From CAYWRZ01 sp964460845 (lineage in GTDB: Bacteria > Bacteroidota > Bacteroidia > Flavobacteriales_D > UBA2798), in NCBI GenBank assembly GCA_964460845.1, contig CAYWRZ010000006.1:124001-188000 (forward strand): a DNA stretch of 64,000 nucleotides, written 5' to 3'. The notes below the pieces were generated by a model. It saw only the letters and a program-made list of their open reading frames with translations. It made no database searches and was not told where the DNA came from. Position 1 is the stretch's first letter, and each line of letters begins with the position of its first letter. A program made the translations under genes and the position numbers. Positions 7,990-17,953 of this stretch are shown in pieces.

Positions 7990-10900
7990 ATGAAAAAAGG
8001 TTTACTGGGCCTTTTGCTTTCGTTTTACTTGTTAGGTGTGAATGCGCAGCAACAAGCGACACCTAATTTGTCGGAAGCTGAAAAATTCTGTAATACTTAC
8101 TTCGATATTGCTTCGCTGTCCAGGTATGTAGCAGATCGTGTTCCGCAGGAATACCGCTCCATGCTTGACTCTGAGGATTTTAAAAGCGCGGTTTTACACC
8201 TGATGCACAAAGGGCGTTTCACGGTGATGCATCAATACCAGCAGGGTATTCTTACCCATGGAAATGTGATGCCTTATTTGGATTCGGTACGCAATCTGTC
8301 CCTGCAAATGGCACATGATTTTTACAATAACCCCGGTAAACGCCATCTTTTTATTGAGGAATATGCCGATAAGCATTCGCATGACAAGCTGCATGAAACG
8401 CACGGCAACCGTGGCCCGGGCGATCCCTGTACCAACGTAGATTTTGAACTGGGTAATACCAGCGGATGGGATCTTTTTGTAGGCCGTGTGGACGGAAGCA
8501 GCCAGTTCAGCTATACCAACGTATCTCCTACCGGTCCCGGAGGCAGCCACGTGATTGTTACCGCCGGTAATGACCCGGTGGTTCCTGCTATTCCCCGTGT
8601 AAATCCCGATGGGGGTACCTACTCCCTGATGTTGGGTAATGGAACCGGAACGGGTAACGGTGCAGCCAGCATACGCCAAACGTTCCTTGTAAGCAGCAAC
8701 AATGCCATTTTCACCTATAGCTATGCGGCTATACTTCAGGATGCCTCTCACGCTCCCAACGAGCAGCCTTACTTGGTAATCCGGATGTATGATCAGAACA
8801 ACGCCCCTATCGCCTGCGGTGACTTTTCGGTAGTTGCGGGTCCTCCGAGCTCAGGTGGTGACCCTGATTTCATTCTTACCCAATACAGCGGTGTTGACCT
8901 TTATTACAAGAACTGGACTACCGTATTTGCTCCGCTAAATGGTTACATGGGGCAAAACGTGACTATTGAATTCATCACCGGCGACTGTTCGCAAAGCGGA
9001 CACTTTGGTTATGCCTATATCGATGCCAAATGTACGCCGATGGATATTATCGCTTCTTCGGCAGCGGCCTGTGGCGGACAACCTGTAATCCTGACGGCTC
9101 CTGCGGGTGCGGCTTCCTATGCCTGGTCGGGCCCTACGGGTAACTTCAACACACAATCCATTTCGACTACCGTAGCGGGTACTTATACCGTAACACTAAC
9201 TCCGGTAACCGGTTCGGCCTGTACCATTACATTAGATACGACCATTACCGCCAGTCCCTTTAACCCTACTGCCAATTTCACACACAACGGTCCCGTTTGT
9301 GCCAACAGCCCCATGAGCTTTACGGATGCTTCTACGGGCAATGGTGCTACCATTACCGAATGGAGTTGGAACTTCGGCGATAACTCAACTTCTACCCTGC
9401 AAAATCCTACACATAGCTATTCTTCAGGCGGTACTTACACGGTTGCTTTAACCGTTACCACCGCCGACGGTTGTACCCATACTTATTCTACTACCGTACA
9501 AGCTGAGCCCGGCGCCGATGCGACCATTAATCCGGTCGGTCCCTTCTGTATTACGAACGCCTCGCCGATGGTGCTCACTGCCGCACAAGGAGGTGGTGTA
9601 TGGAGCGGTCCCGGTATCACTAACCCTTCTACGGGTGCATTTAACCCGGTTGCCGCAGGTGTGGGAACACACAACATCGTTTACAGCATTGCTGCAAGCG
9701 GTCCTACCTGTGGAGATACAGACACGCTTCGCATTACCATTTCGCCGGCTGCCAATGCTACTGTAGCCCCTGCCGGTCCTTTCTGCCTCACCGACGGCCC
9801 TGTAACTTTACAGCCGGTACAACCCGGAGGAACATGGTCGGGTCCCGGTGTGGATCCCGTAACCGGTGTATTCACTCCCTCGGCTGTGGGTACCCCCAAT
9901 ACGGTAATGATTACCTATACCATTAACAATGGTTGTAACGACAGCAAGTTTATCCTGATTACCGTAAATGACGAAAGTAACGCCACCATTACACCCGTAG
10001 GACCTTTCTGTGCAAATGCGGCCCCCACTACCCTTGTCGCAGCACAAGCGGGCGGCACATGGAGCGGTTCCGGTATTACCAATGCCTCGACAGGAGCATT
10101 CAGCCCTGCGGCCGCAGGTGCGGGACAACACCAAATCATTTACACCATTCCCGGCTCATGCGGTGACAGCGATACCGTACTTATCGAAGTATTGCCCAAT
10201 GCCGATGCAACCATCACACAGGCAGGTCCTTTCTGCACTACCAGTACAGCGGTTACGCTTAGCGCTGCTACCACAGGCGGAACATGGGGCGGCCCGGGCG
10301 TGGATCCCGTAACCGGTTTGTTTAATCCGGCTACCGCAGGAGCAGGCGCGCATACCATTACCTATACCATAGGCGGACAATGCGGAGACAGCAAAAACAT
10401 CACTATCCAGGTGAATCCTACTCCCACTGCCGATGCTGGTCCCAACGTGATTCTCGACTGTAATGACCTTGAAACAACCCTCAGCGCAAGCCCTACCGGC
10501 TCCGGTTATACTTACGACTGGACAACTGCCGACGGTACTATTATTTCCGGGGGCAACACAGCTACCCCGCTCGTATCGGGTGAAGGCATCTACATTGTGA
10601 CAGTAACTGCCGCAGGCTGTTCCTCAAGCGCAGCGGTATATGTAGCTGAAACTCCCGGCCCCGGTGCTTCTTTCACCGCCAACCCCAGCTCAGGCGATGC
10701 TCCGCTGGAAGTAGATTTCACCAATACTTCTGCGGGTGCAGGACTTACCTATCACTGGGATTTCGGTACAGGTGACACCTCTATTCTGGAAAACCCCACG
10801 TACACCTATGTTAACTATGGTACTTACGTGGTGACACTTACCGTAACCGATGCCAACGGATGTACGTCGATTGCCAGCATGGTAATTATCGTGAACGACA

Positions 10901-11184
10901 AATACGAAATCCTGATTCCGAACGTATTCTCTCCCAACGGAGACGGTTCTAACGATGTCTTTACCGTAGTCTCATTAGGTGTAAAAGACATTGACTGCAA
11001 AATCTTCGACCGCTGGGGTACGCTCATCTACGAGTGGACCGGTGTAGATGGTTCGTGGAACGGTAAACGTAATGGTGACGGAGGTGATGCTTCAGAAGGC
11101 ACTTACTTCTACATCATTTGGGCCACCAAAAACACCGGAGAAAAACAGGATTACCACGGTACAGTAACGCTTATCCGAAAATAA
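7990..11184 (+). CDS. T9SS type B multidomain surface protein with GGTW repeats
   Basis: 1064 residues. The start at 7990 gives the signal peptide KKGLLGLLLSFYLLGVNA|QQ. The order is: helical segment at about 25-140 homologous to that at 1329 (both end near HSH, after GKRHLF or GQRHLF); beta-rich domain opening FELGNTSGWDLF and ending FGYAYIDAKC; Ig-like segment; PKD (WNFGDNSTS); four GGTW repeats at about 500-810, each running from GPFC through GGTWSG to HxITYT and CGD; Ig-like; PKD (WDFGTGDTS); and a type B sorting domain at about 975-1064 (IPNVFSPNGDGSND, FDRWGTLIY, TLIRK) of a third class. The predicted location is the cell surface. A strong terminator follows. The role is not known; adhesion or matrix formation is inferred. 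Confidence 0.85.
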   Translation: MKKGLLGLLLSFYLLGVNAQQQATPNLSEAEKFCNTYFDIASLSRYVADRVPQEYRSMLDSEDFKSAVLHLMHKGRFTVMHQYQQGILTHGNVMPYLDSVRNLSLQMAHDFYNNPGKRHLFIEEYADKHSHDKLHETHGNRGPGDPCTNVDFELGNTSGWDLFVGRVDGSSQFSYTNVSPTGPGGSHVIVTAGNDPVVPAIPRVNPDGGTYSLMLGNGTGTGNGAASIRQTFLVSSNNAIFTYSYAAILQDASHAPNEQPYLVIRMYDQNNAPIACGDFSVVAGPPSSGGDPDFILTQYSGVDLYYKNWTTVFAPLNGYMGQNVTIEFITGDCSQSGHFGYAYIDAKCTPMDIIASSAAACGGQPVILTAPAGAASYAWSGPTGNFNTQSISTTVAGTYTVTLTPVTGSACTITLDTTITASPFNPTANFTHNGPVCANSPMSFTDASTGNGATITEWSWNFGDNSTSTLQNPTHSYSSGGTYTVALTVTTADGCTHTYSTTVQAEPGADATINPVGPFCITNASPMVLTAAQGGGVWSGPGITNPSTGAFNPVAAGVGTHNIVYSIAASGPTCGDTDTLRITISPAANATVAPAGPFCLTDGPVTLQPVQPGGTWSGPGVDPVTGVFTPSAVGTPNTVMITYTINNGCNDSKFILITVNDESNATITPVGPFCANAAPTTLVAAQAGGTWSGSGITNASTGAFSPAAAGAGQHQIIYTIPGSCGDSDTVLIEVLPNADATITQAGPFCTTSTAVTLSAATTGGTWGGPGVDPVTGLFNPATAGAGAHTITYTIGGQCGDSKNITIQVNPTPTADAGPNVILDCNDLETTLSASPTGSGYTYDWTTADGTIISGGNTATPLVSGEGIYIVTVTAAGCSSSAAVYVAETPGPGASFTANPSSGDAPLEVDFTNTSAGAGLTYHWDFGTGDTSILENPTYTYVNYGTYVVTLTVTDANGCTSIASMVIIVNDKYEILIPNVFSPNGDGSNDVFTVVSLGVKDIDCKIFDRWGTLIYEWTGVDGSWNGKRNGDGGDASEGTYFYIIWATKNTGEKQDYHGTVTLIRK

Positions 11185-11201
11185 AAAAGTTCAGTTCTTT
11201 G

Positions 11202-11237
11202 AAAACGCCCCGACATTTATTGTCGGGGCGTTTTTAT
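11202..11237 (+). terminator. Rho-independent terminator after the third adhesin
   Basis: ACGCCCCGACA (11205-11215) and TGTCGGGGCGT (11221-11231) form a perfect 11-bp stem with a TTTAT loop, followed by a T run. Confidence 0.93.
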
Positions 11238-11261
11238 ATATAACGGTTTACTGAATGTTGC

Positions 11262-11269
11262 TACCTTTG
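11262..11269 (+). promoter_or_regulatory. -7 element upstream of the MFS exporter
   Basis: TACCTTTG matches TAnnTTTG and lies 49 nt before the GTG start. No clear -33 TTG is at the expected distance. Confidence 0.4.
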
Positions 11270-11318
11270 CCAACGAAAGCCCATAAACGGTTGCCGCAAC
11301 CCTTTTAGAGCCGATACC

Positions 11319-12554
11319 GTGAAAGCGCAAATTTCTGAAACCTCGCTTGAGCCCCGCTCTGCCGAAACTGCCGGAAAAACAGTTTTCCCCATCCTTTTTG
11401 CGTTAAGCTTCTCCCACCTGCTCAACGATACCATACAATCGTTGATACCGGCTGTGTATCCCCTGATTAAGGATAGTTTTCACCTTAATTTTACCCAAAT
11501 AGGGCTCATCACACTTACTTTTCAATTGTCGGCTTCGTTGCTGCAACCCTTAGTCGGACTCTACACCGATCGTAAACCTCAACCCTATTCTTTGGCCATC
11601 GGAATGACTTTTACCCTGACGGGGCTTATCCTCTTATCGCTGGCTTCGAGCTTTGGAATGATGCTTGTTTCGGTAGGCTTAGTCGGTGCGGGATCTGCCG
11701 TTTTCCATCCGGAAGCTTCGCGCATGGCTCATTTGGCTGCCGGAGAAAAACGCGGACTGGCCCAATCCATTTTTCAGCTTGGAGGTAATGCCGGAAGCGC
11801 TATCGGGCCTTTGCTAGCAGCACTTATCCTTATTCCTCCGGCCGGAAAATCGAATATTATTTGGTTTTCGATCGCCGCATTGCTGGCTATTATGGTACTT
11901 CGCCATGTAGGAAAATGGTACAAAACCCAAGGCATACAGACCGCGAAAAAAGTATCGCCTGCATTACCAAAAGCATCTCTACCGCGCAAAACCGTCACCT
12001 TCGCTATTCTGATTCTGTTGGTGCTGATCTTCTCGAAGTATTTCTATATGGCCGGAATGACCAGCTATTTCGCTTTTTACCTGATGCATAAATTCGATCT
12101 TTCCGTTTCCGATTCACAACTGCTCCTGTTTGTTTTTCTTTTTTCGGTGGCTGCCGGCACCCTGCTCGGCGGACCGCTGGGCGATCGTTTTGGCCGTAAA
12201 TACGTAATCTGGGGTTCTATCTTAGGTGCCGCACCCTTTACCCTGCTGCTTCCACACGCAAACCTGTTTTGGACAGGAATATTAATCGTGCCCATCGGTG
12301 TCATTCTTTCTTCTGCTTTCTCTGCTATTTTGGTCTATGCACAGGAGCTGGTACCGGGCAAAGTAGGACTGGTATCGGGCCTGTTTTTCGGTTTTGCTTT
12401 CGGAATGGGCGGGATAGGCGCGGCTGTGCTGGGTAGTCTGAGTGACCTGAAAGGCATAGAATACGTGTATAGCCTCTGTGCTTTTCTGCCATTGATAGGT
12501 CTTATGACCTGGTTTCTCCCTGACATTGAGCGCGCTTCACGGAAAAAATCCTGA
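11319..12554 (+). CDS. MFS transporter, fosmidomycin-resistance (Fsr) family
   Basis: 411 residues from a GTG start. This is a 12-helix major facilitator transporter. The segments FALSFSHLLNDTIQSLIPA and YPLIKDSFHLNFTQIGLI, and the later GSAVFHPEASRMAHLAAGEKR, are characteristic of the fosmidomycin resistance family. A central MFS loop motif GGPLGDRFGRK is present. It is an inner-membrane exporter of small toxic compounds by proton antiport in characterised members; the substrate here is unknown. It sits between two T9SS adhesin genes, is preceded by a terminator and has no functional link to them that I can see. Confidence 0.88.
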   Translation: MKAQISETSLEPRSAETAGKTVFPILFALSFSHLLNDTIQSLIPAVYPLIKDSFHLNFTQIGLITLTFQLSASLLQPLVGLYTDRKPQPYSLAIGMTFTLTGLILLSLASSFGMMLVSVGLVGAGSAVFHPEASRMAHLAAGEKRGLAQSIFQLGGNAGSAIGPLLAALILIPPAGKSNIIWFSIAALLAIMVLRHVGKWYKTQGIQTAKKVSPALPKASLPRKTVTFAILILLVLIFSKYFYMAGMTSYFAFYLMHKFDLSVSDSQLLLFVFLFSVAAGTLLGGPLGDRFGRKYVIWGSILGAAPFTLLLPHANLFWTGILIVPIGVILSSAFSAILVYAQELVPGKVGLVSGLFFGFAFGMGGIGAAVLGSLSDLKGIEYVYSLCAFLPLIGLMTWFLPDIERASRKKS

Positions 12555-12675
12555 ACACTACTCCGTAATCGGCCCTCCCTTTTCCACTCACTACGCATTT
12601 ATTCGTATTTTTGCCCATTCTCTTTTCTACCGAAACCTGGATTTCGGAATAAAAATGAGGTCAAACCCGGTGAAA

Positions 12676-12683
12676 GCAACTTT
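12676..12683 (+). promoter_or_regulatory. GCAACTTT element upstream of the fourth adhesin
   Basis: Same octamer as upstream of the genes at 1329, 7990 and 15509, here 32 nt before the ATG. No TTG at -33. Confidence 0.35.
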
Positions 12684-12715
12684 CAGCTCCCTTGTTCGTC
12701 CCTTTTAATGACGCT

Positions 12716-15334
12716 ATGAAAACCATTTTTGCATATTTACTGTTAGTTAGCTTAGGCTTCTCATCGGCCTACGCCCAGCAGGAAAATTGCGGAAACGGGA
12801 TAGACGACGACGGCAACGGCTTGATCGACTGTGCAGATCCTGCCTGTACAGGCGGAGCGGTTCCTTTAGGCAGCCAGTTCAATACCGCCACTAACGGCTC
12901 GGGGGGACGCCTACCCGGTGGAACCACTGATCATAACTGGCGGATAGCTACTCAGTTGGCCGGGCCTTATAACGCCGCTACTGTAATGACCTCCATTCCG
13001 CCCAACTATTATAGCAGTCCCTGGGTAGATTGTAATTGGATTTCACATTCCAACAACGGAAGTCATAGCGTAAACATGGATTATTACTATCGGATCCAGT
13101 TTTTACTTCCTTGCGAAAACGCTTGTGGAGAAAGTTATGCCGATGAAAACGTATTTTGCCTCAGCATGGATTTTTTCGCGGATAATTCGGTGTATGAAAT
13201 TTATGTAAATGGCATTCCGCAAAGCAGTTCAATAAACGGTGTCCCCGTCTCTAATCCGCTGACTCATGTAGGATTTAATGCTACAGGTCGTCTTAGCACC
13301 ACGCTTTGCCGCAACTGGAGAGCCGGTCTTAATGAATTGATTGTTCACATCAAATCAGGTCCCGGCTATGCAGGCTTTTTGGCGCAATACAGCATAAACG
13401 CACCGCCAGAGCCGGGCGATCCGACGATTACCGTGCCGGCCTCGGCTGTGAACGGCCTGTGTGAAAATGAGGGACCAGTCACTTACACGGCCGCTTCTCC
13501 GGGTGGAACCTGGAGCGCCGATTGCGGCACCTGTATCAATTCCAGCACCGGCGTTTTTAACCCTGCTGCTGCGGGAGTAGGCGATTATGAAATCATCTAC
13601 AAGCATACAGGCGCCTGCGCCACTTCCGACACCGTTTCGGTGAGCGTATATGCCACGCAGTATCCCACGATCGATCCTGTCTCAGATTTATGCATTACCT
13701 CTGCCCCTTACCAATTATCCGCTTCTGATGCGGGCGGCACCTGGAATGGCTCGGGCATTACCGATCCGGCGGGCGGATTGTTCGACCCTGCACTGGCGGG
13801 CGCAGGCACACATTCGATCACTTATACATTGCCCAATCCCTGCGCCACTCCGGCACAGGTCAACGTGACCGTGTACGACATACCTTCCCTGAATATTACA
13901 CCGGCAGGACCTTTCTGTGAAAATTCTCCTGCTACTACGCTCACTGCCACACATACCGGCGGCACCTGGAGCGGGCCGGGTATTACCGATACTACGAACG
14001 GATTGTTCGATCCCACAGTAGCGGGAGCGGGCACACATTCCATCACTTATACACTTCCCAATCCCTGCGCCACTCCGGCACAAAGCAGTATCACTGTGTA
14101 CGGCGTATCTTCTGTGAATATTACAGCGGCAGGACCATTTTGTGTGACCGAAAATCCTGTGGTACTTTCGGCCAACTTACCGGGCGGCACCTGGAGCGGA
14201 CAAGGCATTACCGATCAGGCGGGCGGATTGTTCGACCCTGCCTCGGCGGGAGCGGGCACACATGCCATCACTTATACATTGCCCAATCCCTGTGCTGCTC
14301 CGGCACAGATCAGTATCACCGTACACGGCATACCCTCCCTGAATATTACACCGGCAGGGCCCTTTTGTTTGACTGAAAGTCCTGTGATGCTTTCGGCCAA
14401 CTTACCGGGCGGAACCTGGAACGGCCCGGGCATTACCGATACCCTAAACGGCATATTCAGTCCCGAAAATGCAGGTGTAGGTACACATACGATTACTTAT
14501 TGGCTCTTAGGTTATTGCGACACCTATACTACCCTCGAAATTACAGTGTATCCTCCACCCGAAGCCCGTTTTTCGACCGATACGGCAAGTGGATGCGTAC
14601 CCCTGGCAGTGCATTTCAATCCGGACAGCCCTTTTCCCGGAACTTACAACTGGTCTATCAACGGAGTACCCGTTTCTTCTTCCGATACCGGATTCGTTTA
14701 TCTTTTCACACAACCCGGCTGCTACGACGTGGCAATGGAAATTAACGCCGGTGGTTGCCAGGCTTATTATTTGGCTCAAAATAGTGTTTGTGTAGGAAAT
14801 GCACCGGTCGCTGCTTTCGATTTTTCGCCCGAAATAACCAATGTATCTCAGACTGCCATTCAATTTATCAACCAATCTTCTTATGCCGTTTCTTCCTTTT
14901 GGACCTTCGGAAATACGGATACTTTGTGGCAGATGAACCCGGTCTATAAGTTCAGGGATACCGAGCCCGGACGCTACGAGGTGTGCCTGTTCGTCACTTC
15001 GGCAGAAGGATGCACAGATTGGGTATGCCAGGAAGTAATTATCCACGACGACCTGCTGGTGTATGTGCCCAACAGTTTTACCCCCGACGGAGACGGAATC
15101 AACGATATTTTCATTCCTGTGGTAAACGGCTATGATTTTTCGGACTTTGAATTTTCAATTTTCAACCGATGGGGTGAACTTATTTTCACATCTAAATCGG
15201 CTCAAAAAGGATGGGATGGCACACACAAAGGAATAGCGTCGATGCAGGGTGTTTACGTGTGGAAGTTACGTGTAAAGGATATAGTAAGTCAAAATCCTAA
15301 GGAATTTATCGGCCACGTGAATCTTATTCGCTAA
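12716..15334 (+). CDS. T9SS type B surface protein with five GGTW repeats
   Basis: 872 residues. The start at 12716 gives the signal peptide ending SSAYA|QQE. Just after it is an acidic motif (CGNGIDDDGNGLIDC) resembling calcium-binding NGxDDDxDG loops. A beta-rich domain at about 50-235 (RLPGGTTDHNWRIA to SGPGYAGFLAQY) is nearly identical to the one at 15509. Five GGTW-type repeats follow at about 240-620; units 2-5 are so alike at DNA level (13700-14460) that recombination between them is likely. Two PKD/Ig-like domains and a type B sorting domain (YVPNSFTPDGDGIND, FNRWGELIF, HVNLIR) complete it. Its C terminus groups with those at 4284 and 31100, while its N terminus groups with 15509. The role is unknown; surface location predicted. 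Confidence 0.85.
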   Translation: MKTIFAYLLLVSLGFSSAYAQQENCGNGIDDDGNGLIDCADPACTGGAVPLGSQFNTATNGSGGRLPGGTTDHNWRIATQLAGPYNAATVMTSIPPNYYSSPWVDCNWISHSNNGSHSVNMDYYYRIQFLLPCENACGESYADENVFCLSMDFFADNSVYEIYVNGIPQSSSINGVPVSNPLTHVGFNATGRLSTTLCRNWRAGLNELIVHIKSGPGYAGFLAQYSINAPPEPGDPTITVPASAVNGLCENEGPVTYTAASPGGTWSADCGTCINSSTGVFNPAAAGVGDYEIIYKHTGACATSDTVSVSVYATQYPTIDPVSDLCITSAPYQLSASDAGGTWNGSGITDPAGGLFDPALAGAGTHSITYTLPNPCATPAQVNVTVYDIPSLNITPAGPFCENSPATTLTATHTGGTWSGPGITDTTNGLFDPTVAGAGTHSITYTLPNPCATPAQSSITVYGVSSVNITAAGPFCVTENPVVLSANLPGGTWSGQGITDQAGGLFDPASAGAGTHAITYTLPNPCAAPAQISITVHGIPSLNITPAGPFCLTESPVMLSANLPGGTWNGPGITDTLNGIFSPENAGVGTHTITYWLLGYCDTYTTLEITVYPPPEARFSTDTASGCVPLAVHFNPDSPFPGTYNWSINGVPVSSSDTGFVYLFTQPGCYDVAMEINAGGCQAYYLAQNSVCVGNAPVAAFDFSPEITNVSQTAIQFINQSSYAVSSFWTFGNTDTLWQMNPVYKFRDTEPGRYEVCLFVTSAEGCTDWVCQEVIIHDDLLVYVPNSFTPDGDGINDIFIPVVNGYDFSDFEFSIFNRWGELIFTSKSAQKGWDGTHKGIASMQGVYVWKLRVKDIVSQNPKEFIGHVNLIR

Positions 15335-15455
15335 ATACACGAAAAAATAATCGTGTTTACTTCCTGCTAAAAAAGCATATTTTCGTATTCTTTAAGACGT
15401 GACCTGTGAAAGGCAGGCATATTGTTATGAAATAGCCCGTGAATTCTTTCACCAC

Positions 15456-15463
15456 GCAACTTT
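15456..15463 (+). promoter_or_regulatory. GCAACTTT element upstream of the fifth adhesin
   Basis: Octamer 45 nt before the ATG at 15509, followed by G so that the core reads CAACTTTG, close to TAnnTTTG. Confidence 0.4.
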
Positions 15464-15508
15464 GTAGCATTGCGCTTCGTCTGCTCAAATACACTACCTG
15501 AATACTGC

Positions 15509-17875
15509 ATGAAAGCTTTCTTTCTTTCTCTTTGTTTATTCTTCACCGGAATTTCTTATTTGCAAGCCCAGGAAGACTGTGGCAATGGCATAGACGATAC
15601 AGGTAACGGGTTAATCGACTGCAGCGATCCCTACTGTATAGGAGGCGCTACACCCTCTGCCAGCCGCTTCAATACGGCTAACAACGGTGCAGGCGGCCGC
15701 TTACCCGGTGGCAGCAACGATCCTAACTGGAGAATCGCTACCGCTTACGGCGGGCCTTATTCGCCTACCGTAGTCATGACCTCGCCCCCGCCCAACTATT
15801 ACAGCAGTCCCTGGGTAGATTGTAACTGGATCTCACACTCTACCAGCGGTAGCCATAGTGTAAACATGGACTATTATTACCGGGTAGAATTTTTCCTGCC
15901 TTGCGAAAACAGTTGCGGAGAAAGCTATGCCGACGAAAATGTATTCTGCCTCAGCATGGATTTTTTTGCCGATAACTCGGTGTATGAAATTTATGTAAAC
16001 GGTCTTCCCCAAAGCAGCTATATAGGAACTATTCCCGTGACTAGCCCCAATAGCCATCAGGGTTATGCCTTTGCCGGAAGACTCTCCACTTCACTGTGCC
16101 GCGACTGGAGACCGGGGCGCAACGAATTGATCGTGCACATCAAATCGGGTCCCGGATACGCCGGGTTTCTTGCCCAATATGGCGTAAATGCGCCGCCTCA
16201 GGGTGGTGATCCGTCTATTACATCGCCCACAGGATCTGCTGCAGGTTACTGTGTCAATGGCGCATCGGTTACTTATACCGCCGCATCAACCGGAGGCACC
16301 TGGAGCGCTACTTGCGGCACTTGCATCAATGCAAGCACGGGCGTATTCAACCCCTCTGTGGCCGGAACGGGTACCCATACCATCACCTATACCGCCTCCG
16401 GACCCTGTGCCGGATACGATACCGTAGCGGTAGAGGTATATCCCTCTACCGATGCCAGCATTACTCCGCAAGCCGACCTTTGCGTAGATTCTCCCCCCGT
16501 TACACTTACCGCTGCCAGCACAGGCGGCACCTGGAGCGGGCCGGGTATTACCAATACCTCTTCCGGCACGTTCGACCCTGCTACCGCCGGAGCAGGCTTA
16601 CATACGATTACCTATACTATTTCGGGTACATGTGGCGATGTGCAAACTACTTCCATCCGTGTACATCCTTCGGGCGATGCGGCCATTACCCCTCAGGCTC
16701 CCCTTTGCACAAATTCGCCTGCGGTTACGCTTACTGCGGCCAGCCCAGGGGGTACCTGGAGCGGCACAGGCATCACCAATGCGAGCACCGGCGTATTTAA
16801 TCCTGCAATAGCAGGTCCCGGCACACATACCATTACTTACACCATTCCCGGCCCCTGCGGAAGTACCCGCACTACTCAAATACAGGTAGCTACACAATCC
16901 GATGCCACCATTACTCCCCAAGCTCCGCTTTGTCGCGAATCGCCAGCCGTGATGCTCAGCGCCGCCACACCCGGCGGAACCTGGTCGGGAACGGGTATCA
17001 TCAACACGGCTATCGGCTTATTTGACCCTGCAGCAGCAGGTCCCGGCACACATACCATTACTTATTCCATTCCGGGTAGCTGCGGCGATACACGTACTAC
17101 CACCATTACCGTAAATCAGGTGTCGATGACCGGTGTATTCGCGCATCCTGTATGTGTCAATACGCACGACGGCCATATTATTGTAACGCCCGTAGGTGTT
17201 CCACCTTACACCTATTCGCTGAGCGGTGCCGCTACCCAGCAAAACACCACCGGGCAATTTACCGGATTGAGTGAAGGTGTATATACCGTAGTAGCGACCG
17301 ACCAAAACGGTTGCTCGGCCAGCATTTCTTATGTGCTTACCGCTCCCCTGCCCGTTACAGCCGGTTTTTCGGTGAATCCGTCAAGAGGTCCGGCTCCGCT
17401 TACCGTAGAATTCACCAACCTCAGCAGCAATGCCACCGACTATTACTGGGATTTTGGCAACGGCCACAATTCTTCTTCGGCCAATCCTCTGCCCGAAATC
17501 TACACTACCGGAGGAGCTACCTATCAGGTAATGCTTATCGTCTCCAACGGCCAGTGTCAGGATACGGCGTATGCCTGGATACAGGTAGATTTATTCTCTT
17601 CGGTGATTGTATATAACGTCTTTTCGCCCAATGGCGACGGCGTAAATGACGAATACCTTACGACTACCGAAAACCTGAAAGAATTTTCGCTCACCATATA
17701 CAATCGCTGGGGGCAGGAACTTTTTCACACGACTAATCCCGCCAAAGGCTGGAACGGTAAAAGTCCTTCAGGTAACGATTGCTCCGAAGGCACCTATTAT
17801 TATGTGGTAAAAGCCACAGGTTTGGATGAAAAAGAATACAACCTGAAAGGGCACCTCACGCTGATAAGAAAATAA
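15509..17875 (+). CDS. T9SS type B surface protein with four GGTW repeats and an SprB repeat
   Basis: 788 residues. The signal peptide ends YLQA|QED. The acidic motif CGNGIDDTGNGLIDC and the beta-rich N-terminal domain match the protein at 12716 over about 230 residues. Four GGTW repeats at about 240-545 follow, then an SprB repeat (PPYTYSLSG), a PKD domain (WDFGNGHNSS) and a type B sorting domain (YNVFSPNGDGVND, YNRWGQELF, LTLIRK) of the same class as the protein at 1329. The protein therefore combines the N terminus of one paralogue with the C terminus of another. It is predicted to be exported through Sec and T9SS. The ligand is unknown. Confidence 0.85.
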   Translation: MKAFFLSLCLFFTGISYLQAQEDCGNGIDDTGNGLIDCSDPYCIGGATPSASRFNTANNGAGGRLPGGSNDPNWRIATAYGGPYSPTVVMTSPPPNYYSSPWVDCNWISHSTSGSHSVNMDYYYRVEFFLPCENSCGESYADENVFCLSMDFFADNSVYEIYVNGLPQSSYIGTIPVTSPNSHQGYAFAGRLSTSLCRDWRPGRNELIVHIKSGPGYAGFLAQYGVNAPPQGGDPSITSPTGSAAGYCVNGASVTYTAASTGGTWSATCGTCINASTGVFNPSVAGTGTHTITYTASGPCAGYDTVAVEVYPSTDASITPQADLCVDSPPVTLTAASTGGTWSGPGITNTSSGTFDPATAGAGLHTITYTISGTCGDVQTTSIRVHPSGDAAITPQAPLCTNSPAVTLTAASPGGTWSGTGITNASTGVFNPAIAGPGTHTITYTIPGPCGSTRTTQIQVATQSDATITPQAPLCRESPAVMLSAATPGGTWSGTGIINTAIGLFDPAAAGPGTHTITYSIPGSCGDTRTTTITVNQVSMTGVFAHPVCVNTHDGHIIVTPVGVPPYTYSLSGAATQQNTTGQFTGLSEGVYTVVATDQNGCSASISYVLTAPLPVTAGFSVNPSRGPAPLTVEFTNLSSNATDYYWDFGNGHNSSSANPLPEIYTTGGATYQVMLIVSNGQCQDTAYAWIQVDLFSSVIVYNVFSPNGDGVNDEYLTTTENLKEFSLTIYNRWGQELFHTTNPAKGWNGKSPSGNDCSEGTYYYVVKATGLDEKEYNLKGHLTLIRK

Positions 17876-17919
17876 ACGCTTTAACGCATCACATATAGAG
17901 CCTTTAGGGGCTGAAAGAA

Positions 17920-17953
17920 CGGTAAGTAGGTTTCTATTTACCGTTTTTCTTTT
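17920..17953 (+). terminator. Terminator between convergent genes
   Basis: CGGTAAGTAG (17920-17929) pairs with CTATTTACCG (17934-17943) over a GTTT loop with one G-T pair, followed by TTTTTCTTTT. It ends the adhesin transcript and overlaps the last codons of the leftward gene. Confidence 0.75.

Noticed and set aside
13425..14560. Regularly spaced repeats that could suggest a CRISPR array
   Set aside because: The repeats are about 225 bp, in frame and encode protein units; no short direct repeats or cas genes are present.
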